From JBBRNH01 sp038230415 (GTDB taxonomy: Bacteria > Bacteroidota > Bacteroidia > Cytophagales > Spirosomataceae), in assembly GCA_038230415.1 (NCBI GenBank), contig JBBRNH010000021.1, positions 6,530-70,529 of the forward strand: DNA of 64,000 nucleotides, written 5' to 3'. This document shows positions 17,179 to 25,474 of this stretch, in pieces. Made by a program: the position numbers and the translations under genes. Position 1 is the stretch's first letter. The number at the start of each line of letters is the position of its first letter. The notes below the pieces were generated by a model that saw nothing but the letters and a program-made list of their open reading frames with translations, was not told the DNA's origin and made no database searches.

Positions 17179-18960
17179 ATGAAAATTTCAAACACATACA
17201 TCGGGAAAGGGCTGCTTGCTACGGCCCTGCTGGTGTCGCTCAGTGCCTGCGACATCACCAATCTCGACATCAATACCGACCCCAACAAACCCGCATCGGC
17301 ATCGCTGAATCTGCTGTTGCCTCCGGCAGAATTAGGTGCGCTCAATATTGGCGTGGTCGGTATCAACAGTAGCAGCAACACCTATTCTGCGGGCAATTTT
17401 CGGACAGTGGTGGATAACACGTCGGGTTTTGCCGGGATGATGAACAGTGCCGATAGCTACGGGTTAGACAACAACTCGTATAACGGCACCTGGAACGCTT
17501 ATTACCGGAATATGCAGAACATCGAGCAGATTTTGCGGGCCACCACGGACGGCAAAAACCCCTATTACCGGGGTATTGCGCTGGCCCTGAAAGCCTACGC
17601 CGTTGGTAATCTGGTAGATATGTTCGGTGATGTGCCGTACTCGAAAGCCTGGCAGGGCAACGTGGATGGCAACGATGCCAACACGCCGTTCGACAAAGAT
17701 TCGGAGATTTACGAAGACCTGCTCAAACTCTGCGATCAGGCCGTAGCCGAATTTGCCAAGACGCAGGCCGTAGCCGTTGCCGGTGATGTGATTGGGGGGG
17801 GCAGTGCCGCCACCTGGACGCGGTTATCGAAAACCATCAAACTCCGGCTGCTGATGAACTCGCGCAAGGGCCGCGCCAATGGCAACGCCGAACTCAAAGC
17901 CGCCTTCGATGCGGGTGGGTATATTACGGCTGCCGCCAACGATTTTTACTATCAGTACTCGAAGCAGATTTCGCCACAGGACGACCGGCACCCCTGGTTT
18001 ATCAGCACCTACAACGCCGGGAACCAGTTTACCTACATCAACCATCAGTTGATGGGCGAGATGATTCTCAACAAAGACCCGCGCTTTGGGATGTATTTCT
18101 TCCGCCAAACCCAAACCCTGCTCGATGCCAACAACCCCACCGACCGGGGAACGTTGCCCTACGCCGGTACGTATCTCGTCACCCGGCCCACGTTTCTGGC
18201 CGAGTACAAGAGGGTATTTTACGCCGATAAGCAGGAGCCAACTGCCGACGACATTAAGTTTCTGGCAGGAATCTTTGGCCGCGACCGGGGCGACAATACC
18301 GGCGCACCGGCTGACGCTTCGTTGCGGACTGTGCCGGGTGCGTATCCAGCCGGGGGTTTGTATGGTGGCCGCGAAATTGCACCGAAAGTGCTGACCGCTG
18401 CCGCCAAAGACGGGGCGAGTGGCAACGGAATCTGGCCGTTGATTATGAGCTGGAACATAAAGTTCTATCAAGTCGAAGCCATTCTCGACGGAACGGGCGT
18501 AACGGGCGACCCCCGCGCCATTTTTGAAACCGCCATCCGCGAACAGATTGCGTCGGTGACGAAGTTTGCCCAGGCCGCCGATGCCAAAACGCCCACGCCC
18601 GCAGCCGCCGACGTAACGACCTACGTGAATACGTGGCTGGCTCTGTACGATGCCGCACCCACCAATTCGGGAAAACTGAACGTGGTAGCCAAGCAAATCT
18701 GGTTCTGCACTTGGGGACAGGGAATGGAAACCTGGAACCTGATGCGCCGGACGGGTTTCCCGGTGCAGGGACAGTTTAAGCAGTTCTCGAACGGAATCCA
18801 GCCGCCAATCCTGAAACCGGGTCGGCAGTACGCACTTCGGTTGCCATACCCGGCGCAGGAAGGCAGCCTGAACAGCAACGCCACGAAATATGTCACCGAC
18901 ATTATCTTTGACCGTGACCCGATTTTCTGGGACAAAACCAAAATCAAGTGGGAGTTTTAA
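17179..18960 (+). CDS. SusD/RagB-family surface lipoprotein (second pair)
   Basis: A 593-residue lipoprotein with lipobox 'LLVSLSAC' (Cys24). The N-terminal segment after the Cys ('DITNLDINTDPNKP') and the stretch 'ALKAYAVGNLVDMFGDVPYS' are hallmarks of the SusD-like-2 (SusD/RagB) family, which often serves peptide or unknown substrates. The C-terminal part has the expected 'LMRRTGFPV' and 'RQYALRLPYPAQE' regions. It acts as the substrate-binding lid of the adjacent SusC. A short intergenic link to the next lipoprotein gene supports an operon. Confidence 0.93.
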   Translation: MKISNTYIGKGLLATALLVSLSACDITNLDINTDPNKPASASLNLLLPPAELGALNIGVVGINSSSNTYSAGNFRTVVDNTSGFAGMMNSADSYGLDNNSYNGTWNAYYRNMQNIEQILRATTDGKNPYYRGIALALKAYAVGNLVDMFGDVPYSKAWQGNVDGNDANTPFDKDSEIYEDLLKLCDQAVAEFAKTQAVAVAGDVIGGGSAATWTRLSKTIKLRLLMNSRKGRANGNAELKAAFDAGGYITAAANDFYYQYSKQISPQDDRHPWFISTYNAGNQFTYINHQLMGEMILNKDPRFGMYFFRQTQTLLDANNPTDRGTLPYAGTYLVTRPTFLAEYKRVFYADKQEPTADDIKFLAGIFGRDRGDNTGAPADASLRTVPGAYPAGGLYGGREIAPKVLTAAAKDGASGNGIWPLIMSWNIKFYQVEAILDGTGVTGDPRAIFETAIREQIASVTKFAQAADAKTPTPAAADVTTYVNTWLALYDAAPTNSGKLNVVAKQIWFCTWGQGMETWNLMRRTGFPVQGQFKQFSNGIQPPILKPGRQYALRLPYPAQEGSLNSNATKYVTDIIFDRDPIFWDKTKIKWEF

Positions 18961-18971
18961 TCACCGCAACT

Positions 18972-19670
18972 ATGAAAAAAACACTGATTTATACCCTGGC
19001 GGCTGGCTTCTTTGCCCTGATTGGTTGCCGCGATGAATCCCTTAACCCGGTTGTAGTATTTGAACCCGCCGTTCATGGCTACGGCATTTTCGATGGCTTT
19101 GATGCTACGGCTCAGGCCAAAAAATCGGACATTGCCGCCAACGCCAAAACGTTTGCCGCAACGGCGCAGGACGCGGCCAAGTTAGACTTTAAAATCCGGT
19201 GGGTATCGCTCGACAACAAGCTGAGCGTCAGCAAGATTGACATTTACGTGGATATGATCGAGTCGTACAACGACCCGGACGGCAACCCCAAAACGGCTTC
19301 GCTCGGTGCCGGTGGTGTGTTGTTGAAAAGTATCACGCCCGCAGCCGCCAACCGTCAGTGGAATACGTTCAGTATCACGCCGTTAGAGATTTATAACCTC
19401 TACAAAGACGCTACCGTGAAGTACGATAAAGTGACCGCCGTAAAGGTATTTGCCAACCCTGACCGGCTCCGTACAACCGGCAAGTGGTTACTGCCCGCCG
19501 GGAAGGTCAAAACGCTGAACGTATCGGCTGATTCGTTTGTGATTACGTGGCGGCTCACCACATCTGACGGATTGGTGTTCAAGACGTGGGAGCCGGGCAG
19601 TATCTGTGCCGACCCAACGCTGTTTACCGAAGCATCGGCTAACTGCAGCCTGATTACGAGCGTGAAGTAG
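18972..19670 (+). CDS. lipoprotein of unknown function, third gene of second susCD operon
   Basis: A 232-residue protein with a lipobox 'FFALIGC' (Cys19). The ATG at 18972 is chosen because it starts the signal peptide; an earlier in-frame GTG at 18948 overlaps the susD gene. The mature part looks all-beta, with alternating hydrophobic strands such as 'LDFKIRWVSLDNKLSVSKIDIYV', and it has two Cys near the C-terminus that could pair. Position after SusD recalls the SusE/SusF accessory glycan-binding lipoproteins, but I see no clear similarity to them. Treat the accessory-binding role as inference. Confidence 0.72.
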   Translation: MKKTLIYTLAAGFFALIGCRDESLNPVVVFEPAVHGYGIFDGFDATAQAKKSDIAANAKTFAATAQDAAKLDFKIRWVSLDNKLSVSKIDIYVDMIESYNDPDGNPKTASLGAGGVLLKSITPAAANRQWNTFSITPLEIYNLYKDATVKYDKVTAVKVFANPDRLRTTGKWLLPAGKVKTLNVSADSFVITWRLTTSDGLVFKTWEPGSICADPTLFTEASANCSLITSVK

Positions 19671-19685
19671 GTTGCGTTAGGTTAT

Positions 19686-19727
19686 CACGAAAAGCCGCGA
19701 AGCAATTCGCGGCTTTTCGTGTTTAAA
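19686..19727 (+). terminator. strong intrinsic terminator after second susCD operon
   Basis: A perfect 16-bp stem (19686-19701 with 19706-19721) with a GCAA loop is followed by GTTTAAAA. It ends the susC-susD-lipoprotein transcript. Confidence 0.85.
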
Positions 19728-19855
19728 AACGGAATATAGTTGGAAGAGCGCGTAAATTTAGCAGCATAGCCTCGGCGGGGCGAAGAAACTACCTGTCTTA
19801 CACTTATGCACTTGCGCGTGAACTCAATTAGCACATTACTGAACTAAAGTGTCTG

Positions 19856-20254
19856 ATGAAAGCCTCAATTGTTCCTCAATTAACAGACCCTATGCTCAAA
19901 GATATTGCCCAACAGTTTTTTGGGTACGGATACTATGAGGAATACACCGAATATCGTTCTGTGAGAAATCCGGCTAATGCTGCAAAACCGTTTCAATTTG
20001 GCCCAATGTTGGTTTGCGATAGAAACGTATTTTTGTTGGTCATAGACTCAGAATTGTCAATCATCTCCACGCTACTGCAAAATTTCACGGCAGCTTTTCC
20101 CAAGTACTGTCACCGTACATTGATCCCTATTTTTATGAGCGCAATTATTCAGCCCGATCAGGTTAGCTACCTGACTGAGCAAGGCATCTACGCCGTGGCG
20201 TTGGACGAAGAAACGATGGAACTCCTTAATTTCGATGAATTACAGGGCCGCTAA
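19856..20254 (+). CDS. hypothetical protein, 132 aa
   Basis: I do not recognise this family. The protein has no signal peptide or membrane helix and looks like a small mixed alpha/beta cytoplasmic protein. A hydrophobic strand 'RNVFLLVIDSELSII' and the C-terminal 'QGIYAVALDEETMELLNFDEL' are its clearest structural elements. Its codon use is more AT-rich than that of its neighbours, which may mean recent arrival. The end overlaps the start of the next gene by 20 bases in another frame. Confidence 0.55.
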   Translation: MKASIVPQLTDPMLKDIAQQFFGYGYYEEYTEYRSVRNPANAAKPFQFGPMLVCDRNVFLLVIDSELSIISTLLQNFTAAFPKYCHRTLIPIFMSAIIQPDQVSYLTEQGIYAVALDEETMELLNFDELQGR

Positions 20255-21482
20255 CCGCTTTCTGTTTGGCCTAAGCTGGACGCTGATACAGTTGTCGGCA
20301 ACCGCCCAGTCGCCAACCTATCTGGCTGATATTCAGCCCATCGTGACGCGCAACTGTGCTACGCCCTGCCACCATCCCGGTGGGGTGGGACCGTTTTCAC
20401 TGCTGACCTACGAAGATGTTGCCAAGCGGGGAAAGTTTGTGGCGCAGGTGACAAAAATCCGGTATATGCCGCCCTTCCCCGCAGACCGCGCCTTCCAGCA
20501 TTACGCTAACGAACGCGGTTTGTCGGAAACCGAAATCGAAACCATTCAGAACTGGGTTGCCGGGGGGATGAAAAAGGGAGAGGGGAGAAAGGAAGAGAGG
20601 GACGAAAGGGAGCAAAGCAAGCTACTAATTGAGCCTGATTTGGTACTGAAAATGGCCCGGCCTTACGCCATCGCGGGCAACAGTCGCGAAGATTTTCGGT
20701 ATTTTCATATCCCGACAAATTTAAAACACGACGTTTGGGTGCAGGCAATCGAGTTTGTGCCGGGCAACCGTAAACTCCTGCACCACAGCCGGTTAATGGC
20801 CGACACGACCAACACGATGGCCGCTATTGACGGTATGGCCGAAGACGACCCGCGCCTGGCGGAGTTCCAGAAAACCCGCCTTGCCGACGAGTTTCTGTAC
20901 GGATGGGTGCCGGGCAATGACCGGGTAACGTTTCCTGCCGGAGCCGCCAAACGCCTGCGGGCCGGTACGGATTTGGTCGTCAATATTCACTACGCACCCT
21001 CGGCCAAACCCGATTCTGACCAGTCGGAAATCAGGCTGTATTTTGCCAAAACGTCCGTCACGCACGAGGTCAAAACGCTGTCGCTCACCGAAAATAACAT
21101 CTCGAATCAACCGTTTCTGCTGCCCGCCAACACCAAACCCACATTCTATATGAATGTTGGCCCACTGCCCGACACGATCCGGCTGCTGTCGGTGCTGCCC
21201 CACGCGCACTACCGGGGCAAAACTATTAAAGCCTTTGCCATTACGCCCGATGGCGACGCGGTGAACCTCATCAAGATTGACAATTGGGATTACAATTGGC
21301 AGATGACCTATTTCTTCCAAAAACCGCTCGTACTACCCAAAGGAGCCATGATTATGGCCGAAGCCACCTACGACAACACCGACCGGAATCCGCTGAACCC
21401 CTACCGCCCGGCCCGTACCGTTGGCTACGGCTGGACATCAACCGACGAGATGATGAACTTAGTTTTTTATTACATCCGATAG
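20235..21482 (+). CDS. cytochrome c / copper type II monooxygenase-like protein
   Basis: A 415-residue exported protein (signal peptide ending near 'LSATAQS'). Residues about 30-115 form a small cytochrome-c-like domain with 'NCATPCHHPGGVGPFSLL' and a likely axial Met in 'IRYMPPFP'. The heme motif here is CX3CH, not the usual CX2CH. The second part resembles copper type II ascorbate-dependent monooxygenases (PHM fold): His pairs in 'LLHHSRLM', 'NIHYAPS' and 'LPHAHYRG', and a Met in 'MIMAEATYDN'. The family is widespread and lacks an assigned substrate. It converges end to end with a redoxin gene, which is a usual partner. A Lys/Glu/Arg-rich linker (about residues 112-130) comes from a purine-rich DNA tract. 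Confidence 0.8.
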   Translation: MNYRAANRFLFGLSWTLIQLSATAQSPTYLADIQPIVTRNCATPCHHPGGVGPFSLLTYEDVAKRGKFVAQVTKIRYMPPFPADRAFQHYANERGLSETEIETIQNWVAGGMKKGEGRKEERDEREQSKLLIEPDLVLKMARPYAIAGNSREDFRYFHIPTNLKHDVWVQAIEFVPGNRKLLHHSRLMADTTNTMAAIDGMAEDDPRLAEFQKTRLADEFLYGWVPGNDRVTFPAGAAKRLRAGTDLVVNIHYAPSAKPDSDQSEIRLYFAKTSVTHEVKTLSLTENNISNQPFLLPANTKPTFYMNVGPLPDTIRLLSVLPHAHYRGKTIKAFAITPDGDAVNLIKIDNWDYNWQMTYFFQKPLVLPKGAMIMAEATYDNTDRNPLNPYRPARTVGYGWTSTDEMMNLVFYYIR

Positions 21483-21980
21483 TCATTCAATCAAACACCC
21501 CACCGCTTCGGTTCTCTGAATCAGCACCGGCTCATTTGCCAGAAACGCCCGGAGTGCATCCTGCAAATAATGTTGGGTAGGGGCGGGGCGATGTTTTCCG
21601 AGGGCGAAAAACCAGTCATCAATCGCTCCCTGATAGATAATCTGCCCGGTTTCGGTCTGCACAACGGCTTCGGGCGTGACGTGGGCGCGGAGTTGCCGGG
21701 CAAGTTTTTTCTGCGGGTCGGGATGGGTACGAAACGGTAAACCATACTCGGTTTTGAAACGGCCAATGGTCTTGTAGTCGTCGGTACGGAGCGGAAAAAC
21801 AGCTATGAACGTAATGTCCTGGCCGGTAAATTCGTGGTGAAGTTGGGTCAGTCGGCGGGCGTATTGCTGACTGATGGGACATTCGGTGGACAGAAACACG
21901 AACACCGTTGCCCGTGCCGGCCGGGAGACCTGAACCGGCGTTGCAAGTGTAAGCCCGATAAAAAGAATAAGTAGCGGCAT
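21483..21980 (-). CDS. redoxin / thioredoxin-fold protein
   Basis: A 165-residue thioredoxin-fold protein with an N-terminal hydrophobic signal or anchor ('LLILFIGLTLATPV'). The active region is 'FVFLSTECPIS', with a single Cys as in AhpC/TSA-like redoxins, followed by 'VTPEAVV' carrying the expected cis-Pro. The C-terminal 'GCLIE' holds a second Cys and matches the tail of redoxin modules found fused to or next to copper-monooxygenase-like cytochromes. The stop codon abuts the stop of the monooxygenase-like gene on the other strand. It probably acts in the periplasm on disulphides or peroxides linked to that protein. Confidence 0.75.
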   Translation of the reverse strand: MPLLILFIGLTLATPVQVSRPARATVFVFLSTECPISQQYARRLTQLHHEFTGQDITFIAVFPLRTDDYKTIGRFKTEYGLPFRTHPDPQKKLARQLRAHVTPEAVVQTETGQIIYQGAIDDWFFALGKHRPAPTQHYLQDALRAFLANEPVLIQRTEAVGCLIE

Positions 21981-22072
21981 CAGATTCGCAACAATTAAAC
22001 CACAAAATACAGTTATTCATCTAACGTTTAGTGGACGTAACCCAACTTCCAGATTTCTACCAGACAACAACC

Positions 22073-23344
22073 ATGAAACTCCACGTTCTGCTCTTTCTGC
22101 TGCTTTTCCCACTCGCGTTAGTGGCTCAGGTTCAGTACTCTACGCCCGAACCCCGCGTTGACGACGTGAACGATAAAGAAGTCACGATTCGGCGCGTTGA
22201 CCTCACCGATCAATACACGGTGATTTATATGACGTTTCAGAAAGCGAAACAAAAACAATCGAAACGCCCTCTGATGCGGTTGCCGTTTCCGTTTCCAAAC
22301 GGACAACAGGATGAGACGACAACGACAAACACCATCAATTTTGAATCTGAAGCCCGGCTTTACGCCAATGACGGAGCGCAGTCGTTCAAGTTTATCCGGG
22401 CCGAAAACATCTCGGTTGACAAACGGCGCGACGTGTTGCCGGGTGAGCGGGTTGATTTTGCCGTGTATTTCGAGCGAATCACACCCGGTATAGATGTCTT
22501 TGACCTGTTTGAATGTAGCGACCGCAACCGGCCCGGCAGCGTCTGTTTTAATTTCTGGGGTATTCATATCACCAACCCACCCGTGCGTCAGCCGCAAGCC
22601 CGGCCCAAACCACAACCGCCCGTTGTGAGTCAGAAACCCCGCTACGAACCCCGCACCACGCCTGGTATGCCTGCGCCCAAACAACCAACACCCGCCGAAG
22701 AACCGATTCCTGCGCCATCATCGGCTGCGGTGAAAGGCGTTATCCGGGATGCCAAAACCAAAAAGCCGATGGTAGCAACGGTCACGTACCAACTGCTGGC
22801 CGGGGCCGAAGCCAACGGAGACCAACCCGCCGACAGTACCCGCAGCAACGGCCAAACCGGAAACTACACCCTTGATTCTCAGCCGCTCTCCAAATACGCC
22901 GTTACGATTTCGGCAAAAGGCTATTTCACCCGGCAAGACACCGTGAACGTGGTTCGGAGTGATGTGGCCCGGAATTATGACCTGACACCCATCGAAACCG
23001 GCGCGAAGGTGACGCTCAAAAATATTTATTTCAACGTCTCGAAATACGACCTCAAGCCCGAATCGGCCCCGGAACTCGACCGATTAGTGACGCTGCTGAC
23101 CCAAAACCCAACCATGCAAATCAAACTCGAAGGGCATACAGACATCGTGGGCGATTTCGACGCTAACGTGGAGTTATCGCGCAACCGGGTCAACGCCGTG
23201 AAACGCTACGTGGTGAGCAAAGGCATTTCGGCGGGCCGCATCGAAACGGTCGGTTACGGCCCCTCGCGGCCCATCAACACCAATAAAAGTTTGAAAGAAC
23301 GCCCCGAAAACCGGCGCGTAGAGTTAGTGATTACGCAGGTGTAA
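22073..23344 (+). CDS. OmpA-family outer-membrane protein with carboxypeptidase-regulatory-like domain
   Basis: A 423-residue exported protein; the ATG at 22073 starts a good signal peptide (HVLLFLLLFPLALVAQ), whereas the longer frame does not. Order: N-terminal domain of unknown fold (about 20-175), Pro-rich linker (about 180-225), carboxypeptidase-regulatory-like beta-sandwich (about 230-305, 'GVIRDAKTKKPMVATV'), and OmpA-like peptidoglycan-binding domain (about 315-423) with 'IEGHTD'-type motif 'LEGHTDIVG' and 'ENRRVELVI'. The OmpA domain grips peptidoglycan, tying the outer membrane to the wall. The gene is monocistronic. Confidence 0.88.
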   Translation: MKLHVLLFLLLFPLALVAQVQYSTPEPRVDDVNDKEVTIRRVDLTDQYTVIYMTFQKAKQKQSKRPLMRLPFPFPNGQQDETTTTNTINFESEARLYANDGAQSFKFIRAENISVDKRRDVLPGERVDFAVYFERITPGIDVFDLFECSDRNRPGSVCFNFWGIHITNPPVRQPQARPKPQPPVVSQKPRYEPRTTPGMPAPKQPTPAEEPIPAPSSAAVKGVIRDAKTKKPMVATVTYQLLAGAEANGDQPADSTRSNGQTGNYTLDSQPLSKYAVTISAKGYFTRQDTVNVVRSDVARNYDLTPIETGAKVTLKNIYFNVSKYDLKPESAPELDRLVTLLTQNPTMQIKLEGHTDIVGDFDANVELSRNRVNAVKRYVVSKGISAGRIETVGYGPSRPINTNKSLKERPENRRVELVITQV

Positions 23345-23347
23345 AAG

Positions 23348-23369
23348 CCCCTCCCTCAATGGGGAGGGG
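23348..23369. terminator. hairpin between convergent genes
   Basis: An 8-bp GC-rich stem (23348-23355 with 23362-23369) lies exactly in the gap between the OmpA-type gene and the convergent comB-like gene. It has no T-run, so it may be a palindromic repeat that also slows polymerase. Confidence 0.4.
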
Positions 23370-24074
23370 TCAGAGTTTAACCAGCGCATTGCCCCGCAAG
23401 ACCGGCACCACATCGTGCAGATCATGTTGCAGACAATATAAAATATCTTGCTGAATACCAAGCCGTTGCAACCGTTGCACGTGCGACGAGTTCGCCAGAA
23501 ACGCGGGCAAGTTGGTGTGGCCCTGTTGGTACAGCCGCTGGGCCATCAGGGCGCTGTCTTCCTCGATAGCGTATTCGTCGTGCAGTCGTTCGACCAACGC
23601 CCCGGCAAACAGGGTGTCTTCGAGATTGAACCGGCCTTTCCAGCCCGCGCACAGCACCAGCACGTCATACGATTGGGTGCGGAGGTAGCGCGTAACGGCT
23701 TCGAGGTTCAAAAACGCCCCGACCAGTACTTTCACGGCCCCCCGCGATTTGGTGATGGCTAAGGTTCCGTTGGTGGTGGTCATGGCAATGTTGGCCCCTT
23801 CGAGCCAGGGTTCCATGTAGCTAAACGGCGAATTATCAAGTTCAAAGCCCTCCATTTTCTGCGCGTTCCGTTCGGCGGCAGTAATGTATCCCCGCTCCTG
23901 AAACGCCCGGCATTCTTCCACCGTTGCCACCGGCACAATACAGGCAACGCCATGCGCGAAGGCGGTTACCATGCAGGAAGTCGCCCGAAAAACATCGGCC
24001 ACAACAACAATCGTATTTTCGATGGTGTGCAGGTGTAACAGTTCGGGCGTTAAACAAACGTCAATGTGTTTCAT
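23370..24074 (-). CDS. comB: 2-phosphosulfolactate phosphatase family protein (ComB)
   Basis: A 234-residue protein with the ComB family pattern: 'VVVADVFRATSCMV', 'AAERNAQKMEGFELDNSP', 'MTTTNGT' and 'LCAGWKGRFNLEDTLFAGA'. In archaea ComB dephosphorylates 2-phosphosulfolactate in coenzyme M synthesis. Many bacteria outside that pathway keep the family, so the natural substrate here is uncertain. No coenzyme M genes are nearby. The gene is divergent from kdnA across 134 bases. Confidence 0.82.
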   Translation of the reverse strand: MKHIDVCLTPELLHLHTIENTIVVVADVFRATSCMVTAFAHGVACIVPVATVEECRAFQERGYITAAERNAQKMEGFELDNSPFSYMEPWLEGANIAMTTTNGTLAITKSRGAVKVLVGAFLNLEAVTRYLRTQSYDVLVLCAGWKGRFNLEDTLFAGALVERLHDEYAIEEDSALMAQRLYQQGHTNLPAFLANSSHVQRLQRLGIQQDILYCLQHDLHDVVPVLRGNALVKL

Positions 24075-24153
24075 TTGAGCAAACGCGTGAACGAGTCAGA
24101 GCGCAACGATGCGTAAAAAATAAGGAACGCGAAGTTAGCAGAACCGCCCCGAA

Positions 24154-24185
24154 TTTTACCGTGTTATGGTTGCATTGTATTTTTG
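24154..24185 (+). promoter_or_regulatory. likely promoter of the kdn operon
   Basis: A TAnnTTTG -7 element (TATTTTTG, 24178-24185) lies 23 bases before the kdnA start, with a TTTT at 24154-24157 as a weak -33 element at 20-base spacing. Confidence 0.5.
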
Positions 24186-24208
24186 TGAAAACTGAGAACC
24201 GAAACATT

Positions 24209-25420
24209 ATGCCCGGATTTGAATGGTTTGGCGCGGAAGAGCGCAAACACGTAAACGACGTTTTGGAAACCGGCGTACTCATGCGCTACGGCTTCGATGG
24301 CCCGCGCAAGGGCATTTTTAAAGCCAACGAACTCGAAAAGGCCATCACTGAGACATTCGGTTGCCGGTATGCCCAACTGACATCGAGCGGCACGGCGGCC
24401 CTCACAACCGCCATGACTGCCCTCGGTATTGGCGCGGGCCACGAGGTGATTATGCCCAGTTTTACCTTCGTTGCCAGCTTTGAGGCCATTTTAGCCGTCG
24501 GAGCCACGCCCATTCTGGCCGATGTTGACGACACGCTGGGGCTGAATCCTGCCGCCGTCGAAGCCGCTATCACGCCCCGTACCAAAGCCATTATGCCGGT
24601 TCATATGTGCGGTTCGATGGCCGACATGGGTGCGCTGATGGACATTGCCCGTCGCCATAATCTGATTGTGCTGGAAGATGCCTGCCAGGCTATCGGCGGC
24701 ACATTCAACGGCCAACGGCTCGGCACAATTGGCGACGCGGGTACGTTTTCATTCGATTATGTCAAAACTATTACCTGTGGCGAAGGCGGGGTGGTGATGA
24801 CCAATAACGAAGCCACCTACCGTGCCTGCGATGGCTACACCGATCACGGTCACGACCACCTCGGCGCAGATCGCGGGGCCGACCGACACCCGTTTATTGG
24901 CCTGAATTACCGGATTTCTGAACTCCACGCGGCTGTCGGCCTGGCTCAGATTGGCAAACTGCCGGATATTCTGCGAGTTCAGCGGGCCAACAAGAAAATC
25001 CTGAAAGACGCGCTGGCAACGGTCGAAGGCATCACCTTCCGGCGGCTGCCCGACCCCGCCGGCGATAATGCGGCTTTTCTATCGTTCTTTCTGCCCTCTG
25101 CTGAGATAACCGAAGTAGCCGCCACCGCCATCAAAGCCGCCGGAATGCCCGCGTTTTATTGGTACGCCAACAACTGGCACTACATCCGGCAGTGGCACCA
25201 CCTCAAAGATGCTACCGTGCTGAACCCGCTGTTGCCCAATGTTCGGCAAGCAATTACGGCCCTCGCCGGGCAGGATTTCTCGGCCTCGGATGCCATTATG
25301 AGCCGGTGTCTGTCAATCCCGATCAGCCTGAACTGGTCAGAAACTGACGCGCGGCAAAAAGCCGATGCGTTGGTGAAAGCGGTCGAATCGGTGATGAGCA
25401 TGGTTTCTGTCTTAGCCTGA
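24209..25420 (+). CDS. kdnA: 8-amino-3,8-dideoxy-D-manno-octulosonate aminotransferase
   Basis: A 403-residue DegT/DnrJ/EryC1/StrS-family PLP aminotransferase. 'LTSSGTAALTTAM' forms the phosphate cup, Asp157 in 'LEDACQAIGG' holds the pyridine nitrogen and Lys186 in 'FDYVKTITCGEGG' is the Schiff-base lysine. The ATG at 24209 is used; a longer frame upstream overlaps the comB gene and its promoter. The function is assigned mainly by context: kdsB and a KdnB-type iron alcohol dehydrogenase follow directly, the same trio that Shewanella uses to oxidise Kdo at C8, aminate it, and activate it as CMP-8-amino-Kdo for lipopolysaccharide. Confidence 0.88.
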   Translation: MPGFEWFGAEERKHVNDVLETGVLMRYGFDGPRKGIFKANELEKAITETFGCRYAQLTSSGTAALTTAMTALGIGAGHEVIMPSFTFVASFEAILAVGATPILADVDDTLGLNPAAVEAAITPRTKAIMPVHMCGSMADMGALMDIARRHNLIVLEDACQAIGGTFNGQRLGTIGDAGTFSFDYVKTITCGEGGVVMTNNEATYRACDGYTDHGHDHLGADRGADRHPFIGLNYRISELHAAVGLAQIGKLPDILRVQRANKKILKDALATVEGITFRRLPDPAGDNAAFLSFFLPSAEITEVAATAIKAAGMPAFYWYANNWHYIRQWHHLKDATVLNPLLPNVRQAITALAGQDFSASDAIMSRCLSIPISLNWSETDARQKADALVKAVESVMSMVSVLA

Positions 25421-25474
25421 GCAGTTTGTAGTTGCAGACGCACTCGCAACTTTAAACCACAAACTACAAACTCA

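Noticed and set aside
17824..18696. 290-codon minus-strand frame inside the second susD
   Set aside because: The composition is that of an antisense shadow and the plus-strand SusD is certain.
23924..24208. Upstream extension of kdnA
   Set aside because: It overlaps comB on the other strand and the promoter element; the aminotransferase family starts at 24209.
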